Below, piece by piece: positions 1 to 5,745 of a stretch of DNA of 6,311 nucleotides (the stretch's first letter is position 1; the number at the start of each line of letters is the position of its first letter). The notes beneath the pieces were generated by a model that ran no database searches, had not been told where the DNA came from, and worked only from the letters and a program-made list of their open reading frames with translations. Origin of the DNA: Bacteroidota bacterium (lineage in GTDB: Bacteria; Bacteroidota; Bacteroidia; NS11-12g; UBA955); contig CANFUB010000162.1 in assembly GCA_947450015.1 (NCBI GenBank), forward strand, positions 1 to 6,311. The letters are read 5' to 3'. The translations under genes and the position numbers were made by a program.

Positions 1-1
1 A

Positions 2-535
2 ATAATTACAAAATCTGACGGTAATATTTTACACGAAATAAATAACAAAAATGCCTATGATTTGTATGTCGACTATCTCGGCAAATATGCTGATGACTTG
101 CCTGGTTCAGCCTTGCTTTTCCCCTTGGCCTTACAGGTAGAGAACAGTGATGTGCCATTGGTAAGAACCATCTTATCTGTCGATAAAGTTAATAAGACCA
201 TGACCTTTGCTGGTGATATGCCAGAGAATACCTCGGTGCGTTTTATGACTGCAAATTTTGACAATTTGATTGATGCCGCAGGGAATGCAGCAAAGTATGC
301 CCAAATAGCCTTGGCAAAACCAGTGGAATTTGCCCTTTTAATAAGCTGTGTTGGTAGAAGAATTGTGCTTGAGAAAAGGATTGAAGAGGAAATAGAAATT
401 GTATCGTCGGTGTTTAAAAATAATGTGCCCATGGCTGGGTTTTATTCTTATGGCGAACTTTCACCATTACAAGGAGAATCGGAATGTAGGTTGCACAATC
501 AAACCATGACCATAACTACTTTTTCAGAATCGTAA
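2..535 (+). CDS. FIST-domain sensory protein, C-terminal 177 residues (5' end outside window)
   Basis: The reading frame is open from base 2 to a TAA at 533-535, so the gene enters from the left edge. A TTG at 62 is in frame but internal: the 20 codons before it encode a normal FIST segment (SDGNILHEINN, then YDLYVDYLG). Family features seen in fragment numbering are LPGSALLFPLAL at 33-44, ALLISCVGRR at 111-120, GFYSYGELSP at 146-155 and LHNQTMTITTFSE at 164-176, which is the usual order in the FIST C-terminal domain. FIST proteins are predicted intracellular sensors, proposed from genomic context to bind small ligands such as amino acids, and are often encoded beside or fused to histidine kinases or chemoreceptors. 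No membrane segment is visible. The hybrid kinase gene begins 11 bp downstream, so the two are probably co-transcribed and this protein probably feeds that kinase. The family is secure; the ligand cannot be inferred. Confidence 0.9.
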   Translation: MITKSDGNILHEINNKNAYDLYVDYLGKYADDLPGSALLFPLALQVENSDVPLVRTILSVDKVNKTMTFAGDMPENTSVRFMTANFDNLIDAAGNAAKYAQIALAKPVEFALLISCVGRRIVLEKRIEEEIEIVSSVFKNNVPMAGFYSYGELSPLQGESECRLHNQTMTITTFSES

Positions 536-546
536 AACTATTAACT

Positions 547-3500
547 ATGCACAAACTCCTAAAACGTCAAATTGCAAAGTATCTACCCGATATTAATTTA
601 AATGAAGAAGGGTTCAAAAGTTTTTTATCAGCGATTAGCGAATCTTATGCGTCATTTGAGCGTGATAAAGAATTGTCGAGCCATGCCTTTACATTAAGTG
701 AAAACGATTACAATGAAATTAATCTTAAATTAGTTGAAGAGATAGATTCGAAAAAAATATCGATTGCAAAATTGAAGGAAACAATTATGCAGATTGATAG
801 TGAAACAGATTTTGAAGACACGCAAGATGATATTGTCAGCATTGCAGAGTATGTAAAGAAAACCGTTGAACAACAGCGTGAGTTTGAAGGTCAATTGTTA
901 CAGTACAGCAAGCGCATGACCTCCTTGATTTCAAGTTTGCATTCTGGTATTTTGTTAGAGAATGAAAACAGAGAAATTGTATTGACGAATGAAATTTTTA
1001 TCGAAATGTTCGGCATACCTGCTCGCCCTTCTGAGCTGGTAGGTTTAGACTGTTCTAAAATGGCAGAGCAAACAAAACCGATGTTCAAAGATGGAGATGG
1101 TTTTGTGAGCCGTGTAGATGAACTTTTGCATAAAAAAGAATTAACAACCGGTGATATTATTGAATTGACGGATGGGAGATGGTTTGAGAGGGATTTTATT
1201 CCAATTTTTGTTGAATCCAATTTTAAAGGTCACCTTTGGAGTTACACAGATATAACAGAAAAAAATAAAATTTTAAATGCCATTGCCGAGAGTGAAGCCA
1301 AGAGCAAACTGATTATGAATTCGGCACTCGATGCGATTATTACCATCGATGAAATGGGTTTTATATTGTTGTGGAACCCTCAGGCAGAAAAAATATTTGG
1401 TTGGAAAGAAGATGAAGTAATTGGACGAAGGTTGTCTGAGACCATTATTCCTGAGCGTTTAAGAGCATCGCACGAAAAAGGAATGGCGCATTTTCGTGCC
1501 ACCTCAGAGGGACCCGTTTTGCAAAAGATTATTGAATTACCGGCGATTAATAAAAATGGCAGCGAGTTTCCTGTTGAACTTTCAATCGCTCCAATTTTCC
1601 ATGATAATAAAATGTTCTTTTGCTCATTTATCAGAGACATCTCAGAACGCAAACGTTCTGATTTAGCACTGGCAACAAGTGAACAAAAATACAGAAGTAT
1701 TATTGCCAATATGAACCTTGGTTTATTAGAGGTCGACCAGGAAGATAATATTCAGTTTTGTAACCAAAGTTTTACAGATATATCGGGTTATGCCATTGAG
1801 GACATTATGGGTAAAAAGGCCTCGGCTCTGTTTACGTCAGAGAAAGGTCAAAAAGTTATTTCAGAGAAAAATGACCAAAGAAAATCTGGCAAATCGGATA
1901 GTTTTGAATTAGAGATTATCAATAAAAAGGGAGAGAACAGATGGTGGTTGATCAGCGGTGCGCCCAATTACAATGACAATGGCGAAATTATAGGTTCGAT
2001 TGGAATTCATTTGGACATTACTAAACAAAAAAGATTAGAACAGCAATTAGGCGCAGCATTAATTAAAGCGCAAATTGCTTCGGAGGCTAAGCAAACTTTT
2101 ATTGCCAATATGAGCCACGAAATACGCACCCCTTTAAATGCAATTATTGGCATGGTGCGCGAATTGGGTAGAGAAAAATTAACCAAGACTCAGAATGTGT
2201 ATGTAGAGAACAGTGAAAAGGCTGCCAAACATTTGTTGAGCATGGTGAACAATATTCTCGATATCTCGAAAATAGAAGCAGGCGAAATTATTTTCGAAAA
2301 CAGTGAATTTAACTTAGAAGCCTTGGTCGAAATGGTGAAAAATATTCTTGAAATCCAAGCCCAAGAAAAGGGTTTGCATTTTATTTGTGATTTATCACCT
2401 GATATTAAACCTGTTTTAATGGGCGATAGCAGTAGAATTAGACAGGTATTAATTAATTTAATTGGCAATGCCATTAAGTTCACCGACAAAGGCATGGTGA
2501 AATTAGAGGTGAATGTTGTCAGTTCAGTGGACAATAAACAAAAACTGAAGTTTAAAATCGAAGACACGGGTAGGGGCATGAGTCCTGAATTTTTGAAAAC
2601 AATTTTTGATAAATTCTCTAGAGAACAATTGGTGAATTCTAAAAAGATTGAGGGCACTGGCTTGGGTATGCCTATTACCAACGAGTTGATAAATCTAATG
2701 GGTGGTTCATTAAATGTTAAGAGCACCCAAGATGAGGGCACCATTGTTGAATTTGATTTGGAGTTAAAGGTTGGCGATTCTTCTAATATTTTGAGTCCAA
2801 CTGATACAATAACGCAAAATAATTTAAACGGCCTCCATTGTTTATTGGTAGAAGACAATGAAATGAACAGGTTAATTGCAGGTAAAAGCTTGAAGTTTTT
2901 TGGTTGCAATGTGACAGAGGCAAGCAATGGTGTTGAAGCCATTGAACTTTTGAAAAAGAATACCTATCAATTTATTTTGATGGATATTCAAATGCCAGTA
3001 ATGGACGGCTTGGAGGCCACCAAATTCATTCGTAACCATTTAAAGTTAAGTGTTCCAATAATTGCATTAACTGCCAACGCTTTTAAAAGCGATATTGATG
3101 CCTATTTAGCCATTGGAATGAATTCATATGTCAACAAACCATATGAAGAACAAGCGCTCTACCATGTAATAACATCGGTATTGGGGCCAAAGGTTTTAGA
3201 AAATATAGAACTTAAAAACAATGCAAATGCATTGGAATACGACTTGTCTAAAATCAATGAAATTAGCCGTGGTGACAAAGGTTTTGTCGCAAAAATGATC
3301 AACCTGTTTATTAGTCAGCTCAGTGCTTTTTTACCTGAGTTAAAGCAAGCGCAATTAAATTCTGAGTTTCAGAAAATTGGAAAGATAGCCCATCAATTAA
3401 AACCTGGCATAGAGACTTTGCAGATAAAACAGTTGATTCCGCTCGTATTGGTAATGGAGCGCGAAGGTTTAGCTGAACAGCCAGATGTAAAGTTATTATT

Positions 3501-3573
3501 CCAAACAATGGACGAATTTGAAGTTATTGCTCAAAAGAACATCCAATCTTTAAGTTCAGAGATTGAAAATTAG
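547..3573 (+). CDS. Soluble hybrid sensor histidine kinase, PAS-PAS-PAS-HisKA-HATPase-REC-Hpt
   Basis: This 1008-residue protein has no membrane segment or signal peptide, so it should sense in the cytoplasm. The N-terminus (MHKLLKRQIAKYL) and a helical, probably coiled-coil stretch at about 55-122 resemble kinases encoded beside FIST genes. Three PAS domains follow, at about 125-240, 247-370 and 375-497, ending in DITEKN, DISERKR and DITKQKR linkers. HisKA is at about 514-580 with phospho-acceptor His524 in NMSHEIRTPL. The ATPase domain is at about 625-742: N-box Asn637/Asn641, G1 box DTGRG at 673-677, F box FDKF at 687-690, G2 box GTGLGM at 703-708. The receiver (about 763-880) has acidic pair Glu769/Asp770, phospho-acceptor Asp813, Thr842 and Lys864. 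A C-terminal Hpt domain (about 899-1000) has His949 in AHQLKPG. All phosphorelay residues are intact, so the protein should pass phosphate His524 to Asp813 to His949 and on to an external regulator. ATG 547 is the first start after the FIST stop and preserves the conserved N-terminus; no Shine-Dalgarno sequence is visible. Confidence 0.95.
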   Translation: MHKLLKRQIAKYLPDINLNEEGFKSFLSAISESYASFERDKELSSHAFTLSENDYNEINLKLVEEIDSKKISIAKLKETIMQIDSETDFEDTQDDIVSIAEYVKKTVEQQREFEGQLLQYSKRMTSLISSLHSGILLENENREIVLTNEIFIEMFGIPARPSELVGLDCSKMAEQTKPMFKDGDGFVSRVDELLHKKELTTGDIIELTDGRWFERDFIPIFVESNFKGHLWSYTDITEKNKILNAIAESEAKSKLIMNSALDAIITIDEMGFILLWNPQAEKIFGWKEDEVIGRRLSETIIPERLRASHEKGMAHFRATSEGPVLQKIIELPAINKNGSEFPVELSIAPIFHDNKMFFCSFIRDISERKRSDLALATSEQKYRSIIANMNLGLLEVDQEDNIQFCNQSFTDISGYAIEDIMGKKASALFTSEKGQKVISEKNDQRKSGKSDSFELEIINKKGENRWWLISGAPNYNDNGEIIGSIGIHLDITKQKRLEQQLGAALIKAQIASEAKQTFIANMSHEIRTPLNAIIGMVRELGREKLTKTQNVYVENSEKAAKHLLSMVNNILDISKIEAGEIIFENSEFNLEALVEMVKNILEIQAQEKGLHFICDLSPDIKPVLMGDSSRIRQVLINLIGNAIKFTDKGMVKLEVNVVSSVDNKQKLKFKIEDTGRGMSPEFLKTIFDKFSREQLVNSKKIEGTGLGMPITNELINLMGGSLNVKSTQDEGTIVEFDLELKVGDSSNILSPTDTITQNNLNGLHCLLVEDNEMNRLIAGKSLKFFGCNVTEASNGVEAIELLKKNTYQFILMDIQMPVMDGLEATKFIRNHLKLSVPIIALTANAFKSDIDAYLAIGMNSYVNKPYEEQALYHVITSVLGPKVLENIELKNNANALEYDLSKINEISRGDKGFVAKMINLFISQLSAFLPELKQAQLNSEFQKIGKIAHQLKPGIETLQIKQLIPLVLVMEREGLAEQPDVKLLFQTMDEFEVIAQKNIQSLSSEIEN

Positions 3574-3594
3574 TAATTTTTAATCCACAGTTGT

Positions 3595-3650
3595 TCCATT
3601 TTTTAGACAATTTCCATAAAATGGACGAATTCCAAAGTTTTTTATTTTTT
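3595..3650 (+). terminator. Weak candidate terminator hairpin after the kinase gene
   Basis: TCCATTTT (3595-3602) and AAAATGGA (3618-3625) form an 8-bp perfect inverted repeat with a 15-nt loop, 21 bp after the kinase stop codon. T-rich DNA follows at about 3638-3650 but starts some 12 nt beyond the stem. The right arm can alternatively pair through TGGA (3622-3625) with TCCA (3631-3634), which sits closer to the T tract. The stem is AT-rich and the T run is displaced, so this is a poor intrinsic terminator. It is listed because some 3' end is expected here. Confidence 0.25.
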
Positions 3651-3670
3651 AAAATGCTGTAAATCAATAT

Positions 3671-3700
3671 TTTGTAGTTTGGCATTGCTTTGGTAATTTG
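3671..3700 (+). promoter_or_regulatory. Possible Bacteroidota-type promoter for the small-gene cluster (weak)
   Basis: TTTG at 3671-3674 and TAATTTG at 3694-3700 are separated by 19 nt, within the usual spacing between the -33 (TTG) and -7 (TAnnTTTG) elements of this phylum. The -7 match is one base short of consensus (TAnTTTG). If used, transcription would start near 3707, only about 8 nt before ATG 3715, giving an almost leaderless message. The 141-bp gap 3574-3714 has no better match on this strand. Low confidence. Confidence 0.25.
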
Positions 3701-3715
3701 TGTTCAAACAAATTA
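3694..3715. repeat. 7-bp inverted repeat at the start codon of the 75-residue gene
   Basis: TAATTTG (3694-3700) and CAAATTA (3709-3715) are exact inverted copies with an 8-nt spacer. The right half ends on the A of ATG 3715, and the left half coincides with the possible -7 element. It could be an operator or a small RNA hairpin over the translation start. Chance is also possible, since both arms are AT-rich. Confidence 0.35.
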
Positions 3716-3942
3716 TGGAGTACATTAAAGATCAAACAATTCAAACCAGGGGTTTTCTACTTATGTTAACCCTAATAGTAGGTATTTTTAAAATTTCGGG
3801 CAGTGTTATAACAGCCGATTGGGCATGGGTAAATATCCTAGCTTCTTTCGCGCTCATGTTTATTATTACTGAATTTTATTTTTATCAAATTAAAAAAAGC
3901 GCAAGTAAGCGAATGTCCCGCAGAGGAAAATTCGGACTTTAA
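3715..3942 (+). CDS. Small two-helix membrane protein of unknown function (75 aa)
   Basis: I do not recognise this protein. It has two hydrophobic segments, at about 14-31 (FLLMLTLIVGIF core) and 38-58 (WVNILASFALMFIITEFYF), joined by a short loop (SVITADWA). It ends in a strongly basic tail (KKSASKRMSRRGK, about 60-72). By the positive-inside rule both ends should face the cytoplasm, forming a membrane hairpin. A GTG at 3700 would add five residues (MFKQI), but ATG 3715 is preferred because it is a canonical start close to the upstream regulatory-looking DNA. No Shine-Dalgarno sequence is seen. It lies 141 bp after the kinase gene and 102 bp before the next small membrane protein gene, from which a strong hairpin separates it. 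Continuous coding sense and sensible topology support a real gene; function is unknown. Confidence 0.6.
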   Translation: MEYIKDQTIQTRGFLLMLTLIVGIFKISGSVITADWAWVNILASFALMFIITEFYFYQIKKSASKRMSRRGKFGL

Positions 3943-3969
3943 AGATATATAGTGTGATTGTAATTATTT

Positions 3970-4025
3970 ATCGGTTATTTAAAAGCTGTTTTTGTGATTA
4001 ACAGCTTTTAAATAATTGATTTTTT
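3970..4025 (+). terminator. Strong hairpin plus T tract: terminator or attenuator
   Basis: The arms 3975-3990 and 4000-4015 are a perfect 16-bp inverted repeat (left arm TTATTTAAAAGCTGTT) with a 9-nt loop. As RNA the stem extends by five more pairs, two of them G-U, to 3970 and 4020, giving 21 pairs. A run of six T follows at 4020-4025. This is a convincing intrinsic terminator for transcripts crossing the 75-residue gene. Its position is odd: the next same-strand gene starts at 4045, leaving 19 nt and no room for a promoter after it. It could therefore work as a partial terminator or attenuator, or as a 5'-end stabilising structure for the downstream message. Confidence 0.7.
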
Positions 4026-4044
4026 AAAACAACAAAAAACAACA

Positions 4045-4224
4045 ATGGGATTATTAGCATTTATTACAGTTTATTCAGTGCTCTTGGTGTGCATGTTAAT
4101 CATATTAATAGCCATCTACCACTTTTCAAATTGGCGTACTGAAGCAAAAGAAACCGTAGAAAGAGAGTTTTCTTTGTTTGAGACCACAGATGCCAATAAC
4201 AAAGTATACATGCTAAAAAATTAA
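4045..4224 (+). CDS. Small single-helix membrane protein of unknown function (59 aa)
   Basis: ATG 4045 to TAA 4222-4224 encodes 59 residues. Residues 3-25 form one hydrophobic helix (core VLLVCMLIILIAIY), followed by a polar, charged tail (HFSNWRTEAKETVERE, then FSLFETTDANN, ending YMLKN). With no positive charge before the helix and several after it, the likely topology is N-terminus out, C-terminus in the cytoplasm. The start codon follows an A-rich leader (AAAACAACAAAAAACAACA), typical of efficient starts in Bacteroidota, where A-rich leaders replace a Shine-Dalgarno sequence. The leader and the 10-bp gap to the next gene argue that this short frame is real. I recognise no family. A long hairpin ends 19 nt upstream of the start. 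Confidence 0.6.
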   Translation: MGLLAFITVYSVLLVCMLIILIAIYHFSNWRTEAKETVEREFSLFETTDANNKVYMLKN

Positions 4225-4234
4225 ACTAACTAAT

Positions 4235-4471
4235 ATGAGAAATTATACATTACAATCGGCCTATTATTCTAAATCGAGAGGGGTAGAAAAAACAAAGCTC
4301 TATTTAATGAACATGCTTTTTCCGCAATATACTGAATGGGAATTGTACCAAATGAAAAATATAGACGGTCAGGTTTATAACGTTTACGCGCAAACCAATA
4401 AATTAACAGGTAAAGTGCGCTACAAAAAATCGAAAGCCAAGTTTGTGAACAAATTGATTCGCCACAAATAG
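4235..4471 (+). CDS. Small basic soluble protein of unknown function (78 aa)
   Basis: ATG 4235 to TAG 4469-4471 encodes 78 residues with no membrane segment or signal peptide. The protein is rich in Tyr and Lys. Its last twenty residues are strongly basic (KVRYKKSKAKF, then VNKLIRHK), which would suit binding to nucleic acid or to acidic membrane surfaces, though that is only inference. A central aromatic stretch (LFPQYTEWELYQMK, 28-41) suggests a small folded domain. I recognise no family. It begins 10 bp after the 59-residue membrane protein gene and very probably shares its transcript. Its stop codon directly abuts that of the convergent PLD-like gene, with no base between them. Confidence 0.6.
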   Translation: MRNYTLQSAYYSKSRGVEKTKLYLMNMLFPQYTEWELYQMKNIDGQVYNVYAQTNKLTGKVRYKKSKAKFVNKLIRHK

Positions 4472-4948
4472 TTAAAGCGACATCGATTTTCCAACTTCAA
4501 ATTTTAAATACCGATGGATGGGTATTGCATTTACTAGCTTTTCATCTGTATTCGAGATGTAGCTAACAAAAAAATCCTTTATTTGGTTGTACTCAAAACG
4601 CTCACTTGTGCGAAAGGCCATTTCTAATGCCGATCCATTTTCTGTAAACATTAAATTTTTTGTTGTAATAATAGCCTCCTTCTCATTCATAAATAATATT
4701 GAATTGAGGTTTTTTACAATGATAGGTGCAATATTCAATGCCTCTACCTCGGCAACACTCTTATAGTCGCCATCCTTTATATAAAAGTTAATTGGAATTC
4801 CCTCTTCTTGGACCTCGTGGATTGTTTTTAAAAAAGCAGGCCAATTGCTAATTTTACACTGTGGGGTCACCATATTAATTTTTACGGTGGCTTCCCTCAC
4901 CAGACGCAAGATTGCCTCCGGTATTAAATGCGGTTCAATAAATTCCAT
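4472..4948 (-). CDS. Phospholipase D-like protein lacking HKD catalytic residues (158 aa)
   Basis: The sequence reads as a single PLD-superfamily half-domain. It opens with a helix and strand (IPEAILRLVREATVKINMVTP, 9-29), as PLD proteins open with a pattern like 'I..A...I.ivsPy'. A helix and strand follow (FLKTIHEVQEEGIPINFYI, 39-57), like 'L..a..rGv.v.iv'. The segment NLNSILFMNEKEAIITTKNL (80-99) aligns with the HxK(x4)D region followed by 'ailtS.NL', and ALEMAFRT (107-114) matches the later 'nwE.gv' strand. In this reading the catalytic His and Lys are replaced by Asn82 and Ile84, so no PLD chemistry is expected. A binding or scaffold role is more likely. The gene is short for the superfamily, with one half instead of two. 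ATG 4948 is preferred: a promoter-like element lies about 50 nt upstream. The family assignment is by eye only; the gene itself is secure. Confidence 0.7.
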   Translation of the reverse strand: MEFIEPHLIPEAILRLVREATVKINMVTPQCKISNWPAFLKTIHEVQEEGIPINFYIKDGDYKSVAEVEALNIAPIIVKNLNSILFMNEKEAIITTKNLMFTENGSALEMAFRTSERFEYNQIKDFFVSYISNTDEKLVNAIPIHRYLKFEVGKSMSL

Positions 4949-4999
4949 CTGTATTTTGCTGTATGTTTAATATTTATGTAGTTAGTATAAATATCATAA

Positions 5000-5007
5000 C
5001 AAATATA
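5000..5007 (-). promoter_or_regulatory. -7 promoter element for the PLD-like gene
   Basis: On the minus strand, 5007 to 5000 reads TATATTTG, a perfect match to the Bacteroidota -7 consensus TAnnTTTG. It lies 51 bp upstream of ATG 4948, predicting a leader of roughly 45 nt. A convincing -33 TTG is not seen; the nearest candidate is TTTC at 5034-5031 with a 23-nt spacer. It implies the PLD-like gene has its own transcript, separate from murB and the pseudouridine synthase. Confidence 0.45.
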
Positions 5008-5067
5008 GAAAATAGAATTTGAAAAGCCTTGAAACGCTGTGTTGATAACTATCTAAAGTGCTTTTAA

Positions 5068-5087
5068 TCAATTGAATATAATTGAAT
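5068..5087. repeat. Small repeat after the pseudouridine synthase gene
   Basis: AATTGAAT occurs twice in tandem (5070-5077 and 5080-5087). The same DNA contains a 6-bp inverted repeat, TCAATT (5068-5073) and AATTGA (5080-5085). It sits directly after the stop codon of the minus-strand pseudouridine synthase gene. It is too short and AT-rich to be a confident terminator. The rest of the 4949-5088 gap shows only the promoter element of the PLD-like gene. Confidence 0.3.
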
Positions 5088-5088
5088 G

Positions 5089-5745
5089 TTAAAAATTTGG
5101 ATTGCAATTAATAACAATCTTTTCATCCTTTATGGGATGGATGAACGCAATTTGGTAAGCATGTAAACAGATGGATTTATTCTTTAAAACTTGGGGTGCC
5201 CCATATTTTAAATCACCTACAATGGGTGTTTTATTATATGCGAGTTGTGCCCGTATCTGATGAAAGCGTCCAGTAATTGGATTCACCAACAATAGACATT
5301 GATTCTTTTCTCTTAATTCAAGTACCTTGTAATGCAATACCGACTCCTTGCTATTCTCCACCGCTTTGTTAAAAACATCGGCCTTTTTCGTTTGACTGTT
5401 CTTTCTTAAAAAATTCCTTAATTCTTTTTCTGGTTCAGCAGGTATGCCATTCACCAAAGCCATATAGGTTTTGGTAATTTTATCTTCTCTAAAGAGTTCA
5501 TTCATCTTTGATAAACCCTTGCTTGTTTTTGCCAATACCACAACACCACTTACGGGGCGGTCGATGCGGTGAATAACCCCACAAAAAACATTGCCTGGCT
5601 TTTGATCTCTTTTTTTTAGGTAGGCTTTAACTAATTCCGATAAAGGAATATCACCTGTTTCATCGCCCTGAACCAAAATACCGCTGGGTTTATTAATGGC
5701 AATTAAATGGTTGTCTTCGTAAAGAATGCTAGCTTGAATGTCCAT
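5089..5745 (-). CDS. RluA-family RNA pseudouridine synthase (218 aa, no S4 domain)
   Basis: This enzyme isomerises specific uridines in rRNA or tRNA to pseudouridine in the cytoplasm. The family motifs are present in order: LYEDNHLIAINKPSGILV at 8-25, the catalytic loop HRIDRPVSGVVVLAKT at 59-74 with nucleophile Asp62, TKTYMALV at 91-98, TGRFHQIRAQLA at 158-169 and GDLKYG at 177-182. At 218 residues it holds only the catalytic domain and lacks the N-terminal S4 RNA-binding domain of RluC/RluD-type members, so it resembles compact RluA/TruC-like enzymes. The target uridine cannot be told from sequence. The start, ATG 5745-5743, overlaps the last base of the murB stop codon (TAATG), which supports co-transcription and translational coupling with murB. 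The protein ends at TAA 5091-5089. Confidence 0.93.
   Translation of the reverse strand: MDIQASILYEDNHLIAINKPSGILVQGDETGDIPLSELVKAYLKKRDQKPGNVFCGVIHRIDRPVSGVVVLAKTSKGLSKMNELFREDKITKTYMALVNGIPAEPEKELRNFLRKNSQTKKADVFNKAVENSKESVLHYKVLELREKNQCLLLVNPITGRFHQIRAQLAYNKTPIVGDLKYGAPQVLKNKSICLHAYQIAFIHPIKDEKIVINCNPNF

Noticed and set aside
62..535. A 157-residue protein starting at TTG 62
   Set aside because: The frame is open back to base 2 and the 20 upstream codons encode conserved FIST sequence, so the TTG is internal.
2190..2942. A 250-codon open frame on the minus strand inside the kinase gene
   Set aside because: It lies wholly opposite the HisKA, ATPase and receiver coding region, which is clearly the true frame; the antisense product is rich in Ser/Leu/Phe with no recognisable motif.
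3621..3662. A 13-codon frame (MDEFQSFLFFKML) whose ATG lies in the right arm of the 3595-3625 hairpin, resembling a leader peptide
   Set aside because: It is very short, AT-rich, has no repeated regulatory codon, and no matching downstream attenuator is close enough; chance is the simpler explanation.
3715..4471. Toxin-antitoxin or phage-defence cassette made of the small membrane proteins
   Set aside because: Small membrane proteins beside a basic protein can suggest this, but no known toxin, antitoxin or defence motif is visible and no mobile-element signs flank the region.
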